Shown here: positions 7,401 through 8,314 of the stretch, piece by piece
Numbering within the stretch: the first letter of the stretch is position 1
How the letters are laid out: every line of letters begins with the position of its first letter
Source: AC-69 sp050692435
GTDB taxonomy: Bacteria > Actinomycetota > UBA4738 > HRBIN12
DNA length: 8,314 bases
Assembly: GCA_050692435.1 (NCBI GenBank)
Contig: JBOGVG010000003.1
Span: 1 to 8,314 of the forward strand
Direction: 5' to 3'
Made by a program: the position numbers and the translations under genes
Notes under the pieces: generated by a model
What the model was told of the DNA's origin: nothing
Database searches by the model: none
The model's input: the letters and a program-made list of their open reading frames with translations, nothing else

Positions 7401-7619
7401 ACGGTGTTCCATTCCTTCGTCCTGGCCGTGCGGGGACGGCTTCGCCGGACGGGGGTGAAGGGCGTGAGTATCATCGCCGAGGACGCTTGGGACCTCACCC
7501 GCCTCCAGCAGGCTCGGCGAGCCGGCCGGCTGTCGGAGGCGCTGGCGGAGGCCGATCCCTTCCCCGGACTTCCCCCCAGGAAGCTGTGGCACGCGAGCGG
7601 AGGCTCGGCCGGATGGTGA
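4401..7619 (+). CDS. dnaE2: Error-prone DNA polymerase DnaE2 (C-family, ImuC type)
   Basis: A 1072-residue C-family polymerase for damage-induced, low-fidelity synthesis. A degenerate PHP domain (about 5-200) comes first: HLDVRSFFSLKDG (8-20), LTDRDGLYG (41-49), NPVRYL (194-199). The polymerase core follows: CRGSAAGSLVCY (344-355); ELPDIDID (381-388), whose D386 and D388 match the E. coli catalytic pair; and LKLDILGVRML (535-545), with third Asp D537. FGFCKAHAAAFAVPTYQSAYLKAHFP (725-750) and AGVLTHDPGMYPRRLILEDAR (755-775) are DnaE2 hallmarks that distinguish it from replicative DnaE1. Helix-hairpin-helix (about 802-825), a clamp-binding-like QLALDLW (883-889) and an OB fold (about 952-1025) follow. 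The C-terminal tau-binding region of DnaE1 is absent, as expected for about 1050-residue DnaE2. The ATG at 4401 matches family N-termini, although no good Shine-Dalgarno is visible. The end overlaps dinB. Confidence 0.97.
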   Translation: MASPGFVHLDVRSFFSLKDGAFSPEDLARRAAELGMPAVALTDRDGLYGAARFVAACQRHGVLPILGATLTVRDPAATHVILIAQDERGYANLCRLITDAHMTGERGDPSLGAEQVCAHSAGLVCLLGPGSQPGSLAVEGRFDAARRAIDPFKDAFGERLFVAVQHRLEPNSATEVRLLLRLAEWIGAKAVATNPVRYLVPEDAFLADALECMREIVPIASNHVSRVNAEGSLKSATEMRALFADRPDLCDRTLDLAESCTFDIGLRRVHFPDFPTPKGRSAASVLAERCWRGMEHRGMEATQAVRDRLDLELALIQKMGYAAYFLTVADIVADIKAMGIRCACRGSAAGSLVCYLTGISDVDAVRHDLLFERFLNPLRDELPDIDIDVESARREDVYDMILSRYGQDRCACVTMVDTYRARGAVREVGKALGFPEVEIDTVAKAFPHIGAQDIRRAIEILPELAGSNLNAGQLELLFRVAERLNGFPRHLALHPSGIVLSDDDLVSRVPLERSFQGYRMIQADKDDVELLGYLKLDILGVRMLSSMRHALDEIARTEAVKVDLDEIPTDDEPTFELIRASDTLGCFQIESPGQRELLQKLQPTRWEDLIVDISLFRPGPVKSDMIRPYLNRRHGMGRPVYAHPALRPGLHETYGVIVYHEQVMRTLAAMAGYDLTYADHIRRHLDDDAMLPSLREDFLERTKERGIAGDVAEKTWDDVAQFASFGFCKAHAAAFAVPTYQSAYLKAHFPAHFLAGVLTHDPGMYPRRLILEDAREHGIEILPLDVNASEPDYMAERVGANYGIRLALKDVHGISDAEVRSIQETRAERPFRDVGDFLRRTNVSRPVVEALVHAGAFDALPAGTRRDRLYEAMVSDPQREGDQLALDLWSASSQTNGPRFSLTEYSDAERVRAELEVLGLDASRHVVSFFGPLLADLGVTWARDLHKERGDAMVVVAGVKVASQTPAVRSGQRIVFLTLDDATGPVEVVVFEKVQAKVLKTVFHSFVLAVRGRLRRTGVKGVSIIAEDAWDLTRLQQARRAGRLSEALAEADPFPGLPPRKLWHASGGSAGW
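7047..7067 (+). other. Candidate beta-clamp-binding motif in DnaE2
   Basis: These codons encode QLALDLW (residues 883-889), between the helix-hairpin-helix and OB regions. DnaE1 carries its internal clamp motif (QADMF in E. coli) at the same place. The Q-L-x-L-x-hydrophobic pattern fits the hexapeptide clamp motif. It is a sub-feature of dnaE2, inferred from pattern and position. Confidence 0.55.
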
Positions 7620-8314
7620 TCGAACCCGTTCTCCACGTCGACCTCGACGCCTTCTACGCCTCGGTGGAGGTCCAGAAGGATCCTTCGCTCGCCGGCAGGC
7701 CGGTGGTGGTGGGGGGAGCCGGCTCGCGGGGGGTCGTGATGTCCGCCTCGTACGAGGCCCGAGCCTTCGGCATCAGGAACGCCATGCCCGCGGTCCGGGC
7801 GCGGCGCCTGTGCCCCGACACGGTCTTCCTGCCTCCGGACTTCGATTCCTACCGGGCTCACTCCAATCGGTTCCGCGAGGTCCTCCTCTCGGTGACGCCG
7901 CTCGTGGAGCCCATCGCTCTGGACGAGGCCTTCCTCGACGTCTCCGGGGCCGTCCTGCTGTTCGGGCCCCCCGAGGAGATCGCCGAACGGGTCCGCAGGG
8001 AGGTCCGGTCCGAGGTCGGCGTGACCTGCTCGGTGGGGGTCGCCCCCAACAAGCTCCTGGCCAAACTGGCGTCGCGGCAGGCCAAGCCCGACGGGCTGGT
8101 GGTAGAAAGGGACGAGGCGGTCGCCACGTTCCTCGAGCCCCTCCCGGCGCGGGCGCTGTGGGGGGTGGGGGAGAAGACGGTCGAGATGCTCGGTCGGCTG
8201 GGGGTGAGGACCGTCGGCGACCTGGCCCGGACCCCACCGGCGGTGCTCGCTCGGCTCATCGGCGACCAGCACGCCCGGGAACTCCACGACCTGTCGCGAG
8301 GGATCGACGACCGC
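7613..8314 (+). CDS. dinB: Y-family DNA polymerase IV, DinB (partial, C-terminus beyond the window)
   Basis: The first 234 residues of a Y-family translesion polymerase, with the rest running off the right edge. LHVDLDAFYASVE (7-19) supplies catalytic D10 and steric gate Y15, which excludes ribonucleotides. SASYEARAFGIRNAMP (44-59) is the fingers region. ALDEAFLDVSG (102-112) gives catalytic D104 and E105. SVGVAPNKLLAKLAS (140-154) and AKPDGL (157-162) follow, then a thumb helix-hairpin-helix at LWGVGEKTVEML (182-193). All catalytic acidic residues are kept, so this is an active DinB-type enzyme rather than a catalytically dead ImuB. The start ATG lies inside the dnaE2 end (ATGGTGA, 7613-7619), and a GTG at 7616 is a possible alternative start. 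This overlap implies co-transcription and translational coupling with DnaE2. The little finger and any C-terminal clamp motif cannot be seen. Confidence 0.95.
   Translation, partial: MVIEPVLHVDLDAFYASVEVQKDPSLAGRPVVVGGAGSRGVVMSASYEARAFGIRNAMPAVRARRLCPDTVFLPPDFDSYRAHSNRFREVLLSVTPLVEPIALDEAFLDVSGAVLLFGPPEEIAERVRREVRSEVGVTCSVGVAPNKLLAKLASRQAKPDGLVVERDEAVATFLEPLPARALWGVGEKTVEMLGRLGVRTVGDLARTPPAVLARLIGDQHARELHDLSRGIDDR

Noticed and set aside
5073..7592. Open reading frame of 839 codons on the minus strand opposite dnaE2
   Set aside because: It reads as a GC-rich antisense shadow: rich in Arg/Gly/Val/His/Glu with no recognisable domain, and it covers an unmistakable DnaE2 on the other strand.
7620..7632. 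CGAAC-CC-GTTC near the dinB start as a second LexA box
   Set aside because: The half-sites are separated by 2 nt rather than 4, and it lies inside coding sequence.
7613..8314. ImuB rather than DinB
   Set aside because: ImuB proteins lack the catalytic acidic residues. Here D10, D104 and E105 are all present.

Overview
The window is high-GC DNA with tightly packed genes and GTG as well as ATG starts. The gene content points to an actinomycetote: a DnaE2 plus DinB cassette with a DUF6504 gene, DUF402, a fused FtcD, and a LexA operator of the Gram-positive CGAAC-N4-GTTCG type. A species cannot be named from the sequence.

There are two divergent gene blocks separated by about 197 bp (3184-3380). 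The left block, on the minus strand, reads outward from the middle. It holds a fused formimidoyltransferase-cyclodeaminase (1627-3183), a DUF402 hydrolase-like gene starting 2 nt after the FTCD stop (1010-1624), and a class V aminotransferase of the cysteine-desulfurase-like type (1-955, cut by the left window edge). This looks like a housekeeping metabolic operon: one-carbon/histidine-degradation chemistry, a probable phosphate-ester hydrolase and a PLP enzyme. No other hut gene is visible.

The right block, on the plus strand, looks like an SOS-induced translesion-synthesis operon. A promoter-like TTGACG-N18-TACAGT (3290-3319) is followed by a near-perfect LexA box (3332-3345). The genes then run in order: a small Trp-rich DUF6504 protein (3381-3626), a metallo-beta-lactamase-fold hydrolase (3636-4325), the error-prone DNA polymerase DnaE2 (4401-7619) and a Y-family polymerase DinB (7613-8314, cut by the right edge) overlapping dnaE2 at ATGGTGA.

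The working model is that DNA damage removes LexA from the operator and co-induces two low-fidelity polymerases with DUF6504 and the MBL protein. The cassette differs from the classical imuA-imuB-dnaE2 layout. No ImuA-type gene lies upstream of dnaE2, the Y-family partner keeps its catalytic acidic residues, and a lactonase-like MBL gene sits between the operator and the polymerase. The roles of DUF6504 and the MBL protein here are the most open biological questions. No RNA genes, CRISPR arrays, insertion sequences or convincing terminators were seen.
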